DNA of 64,000 nucleotides from Albula goreensis. Its lineage: Eukaryota; Chordata; Actinopteri; Albuliformes; Albulidae. Both the position numbers and the translations under genes were made by a program. Below are positions 62,001 through 64,000 of this stretch, one piece after another. The notes beneath the pieces were generated by a model. That model worked only from the letters and a program-made list of their open reading frames with translations, was not told the origin of the DNA and did no database searches. How positions within the stretch are numbered: the first letter of the stretch is position 1; the number at the start of each line of letters is the position of its first letter. The DNA lies in NCBI GenBank assembly GCA_022829145.1, contig CM040742.1, positions 12,240,131 through 12,304,130 on the forward strand. The letters run 5' to 3'.

Positions 62001-64000
62001 TAGGTACACATGGAAATAAGGGAACAGCAGTCTTTCAATAGAAAAAAAACAGTTGTTCATATTTTCTTTTAATTTGTAGTCCTGAAGCTTAAGCTCTTGT
62101 AATACACTAGTACCAAATATCCTGTCATCATAATACCCTCGGTAGATCAAAAAGCTCTGTTAAGGCAGACTTGATTCCACCGAAGGAAAAAGATGTGGTT
62201 TTTCATTCGACCTGAACATTGACCTTAAATTGGTTCAAGGGCAAACATGGTCCCTGAACTTTAATACAATTCTGTACTGAAAATTTGGCTGGACACAGAG
62301 GGGGCCATTAATTAGTCTTTTTTTTTTTGGGTGAGGGGATGAGGGCTGTTTCAAGGGGTCACTGGCAAAATGTTTTGGCCAGTGAGATGAAGGGTGTCAG
62401 ATTCTGTAAGTCTGACACCCCCCACTCCACCCTCGACCTCTGCTCCTGTAGATTTCTTCCCTTGTGTAGCTTTGTGAGAGCTGTCTCTGTCTTGGCCGGT
62501 TTTTGAGCCCACAAAGCTGCCATTGTACCCCGGTCCACTTGAGACCGCTGGGTTGCTGTAATTATGGTGGAATAAATGCCCTGTAAGAGGTCTCTCTGTG
62601 TTCCTTTTTGTAGGTGTCCAATGCCGTCCGATTATTCACAACGGTCCCCATTGTTTCTGCAGGATGTTATGTGAGTGGCACGTGTTGGGTGTCCCTGGAG
62701 ATCAGCGCAGATAGTGTGCATAGCTCCTTTAGCTAGATGCTGGTGGAGGGGGCGCAGGCTTGAGTTGGTTGGCACTGAAGAAATCTATATTATAATAATT
62801 ATGTGGGCTTTTATTGTGATTAGTAACTATCACCGTACTAGTAATCAAAATACAGTGTCAAAGTGTTGATCTTCTACAGTTTTTTCCACCTATTCTGAAT
62901 GGAAGTTACAGATATTTATCATATTGTTTAATAATGACAAGAGCCCAACTAATCTGAAATTCAGGAATTTTCAGTTGTTAAGCTCTTATGTATTTCATAA
63001 CTCATTTTGAGAGTAAAGTGGCTCAAGTAAGTGTTGGATATCATGATATCACAGTATCAAAATATTGTCATATAATGAAATTAAATGTTATTTTATTTCA
63101 CAGCCCTAATTAGGCATGCCATTAACATACATTTTTGGAACTCCATAAGATTTCTGATTGAAAAGTGGAGTTTCCTCTGTCATAGTACAACACCAAACCT
63201 GCATTGCAATAGCAATATACATGGCCACACCCCTTAAGAATATTCAAGAGACGCATAAAATCAAAATGTCTCACCACAAGCGTGAGAAAGACAGAATTTC
63301 AACATTAAGGATTTGGACTCCAGTTGAGTGTCAGCCTCCAGACTCTGTGGTCACAGGCTACAAGGGGAGATCATCTGTGAGGCTCTCCCGCAAACTCATT
63401 TAGAGTGCTTTGCTGGAAACGCACTTCTAGAAAATAAAAAAATCCACTGAAAACATTTGTCAAATCTGATGGAAGGGAAATATTGTTCCTCCAAGACATC
63501 CATTAACTAAATTATAGCCATTACTGGTAAATAATCCATATCTTGGTAATCTGCATTTCCTGGTAGAGTTTCTCACGATTAGCATTACAAAAATAAGCAC
63601 TTTCAAAAAGTAATTTTGTTTCTGAGAAGGGGAAGAATTTACTTTGGCTTCCTATGTAATGTCAATATTGCATAATATGACTGTCTTGTTTTAGTTTCTT
63701 TAAAAGTTTAAAGGTTTAATAGTTATTTAAAGGCCCACTTGAGTCGTATTGACATTTTCAGCATCAGCTGATGTGTCATGTTAGTAGTTTGACGTCTGTG
63801 TTACACAACGATCCATGTCTGAAAAATCAACATTTCAGTGGAAGTATGAGTGCTTCGGCTTGCATATTCAGTTTCCTTACTTCTGCCTGAAACAATTTCC
63901 CACCAGCTGTGATAAACATTCTTGCATATTTACTATTCTAAAAATGTCTGTGATCTACTACATTACTACTCTCTGCTTCCGGTTTTTCTTTATTTGTTTT
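59096..64000 (+). other. dhrs11: dhrs11 intron 1, no exon recognised
   Basis: I looked for the second exon and found none. TAGC-type motifs occur at about 59640-59665 ('agcttgctagctagcagaac'). No repeat was assigned in the rest. Confidence 0.5.

Noticed and set aside
1-64000. CRISPR arrays, bacterial operons, or defence systems
   Set aside because: No regularly spaced repeats; the window is intron-rich vertebrate DNA.
1-64000. Canonical tRNA or rRNA genes
   Set aside because: tRNA-like boxes occur only within degenerate SINE copies without a full cloverleaf; no rRNA motif was seen.

Overview
This is vertebrate nuclear DNA, almost certainly from a teleost fish: short exons sit in AT-rich introns, tRNA-derived SINEs and MITE-like repeats of a fish type are scattered throughout, and GCTAGCTA / GCTAACGTTAGC clusters lie around gene starts. 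The species cannot be named from the sequence. Exons were found by hand-translating candidate exons on both strands and requiring GT/AG borders with matching phase.

Layout: vitamin K epoxide reductase-like gene vkorc1l1 (-, only exon 1, 6074-6264); nupr1-like stress regulator (+, 10738-10968); znhit3 (+, 5 exons, 12973-14956); myo19 (-, 24 proposed coding exons, 34703 down to 16803); pigw (+, one coding exon, 35865-37361); a Ty3/gypsy LTR retrotransposon (-, 37567-44804); ggnbp2 (+, 14 coding exons, 46601-57178); dhrs11 (+, only exon 1, 58964-59095, gene continues past the right edge). The block znhit3-myo19-pigw-ggnbp2-dhrs11 is the same set of neighbours as in human 17q12, so this is an old conserved synteny block. 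myo19 and pigw are head to head and probably share a promoter; znhit3 and myo19 are tail to tail.

The host genes are ordinary housekeeping or stress genes (box C/D snoRNP assembly, mitochondrial motor, GPI-anchor synthesis, zinc-finger regulator, short-chain dehydrogenase) and do not form one pathway. About 7.3 kb of host coding sequence was read without meeting an indel.

The most striking object is the retrotransposon between pigw and ggnbp2. Its two 350-bp LTRs differ at one base that I can find, so the insertion is young, and its primer binding site matches tRNA-Val. Yet its gag-pol region changes frame six times, nearly all in ways a single missing base would explain. Smaller points are a GC-AG intron in myo19, tandem splice sites in znhit3 and ggnbp2, a 3' UTR intron in nupr1, and several repeat families.
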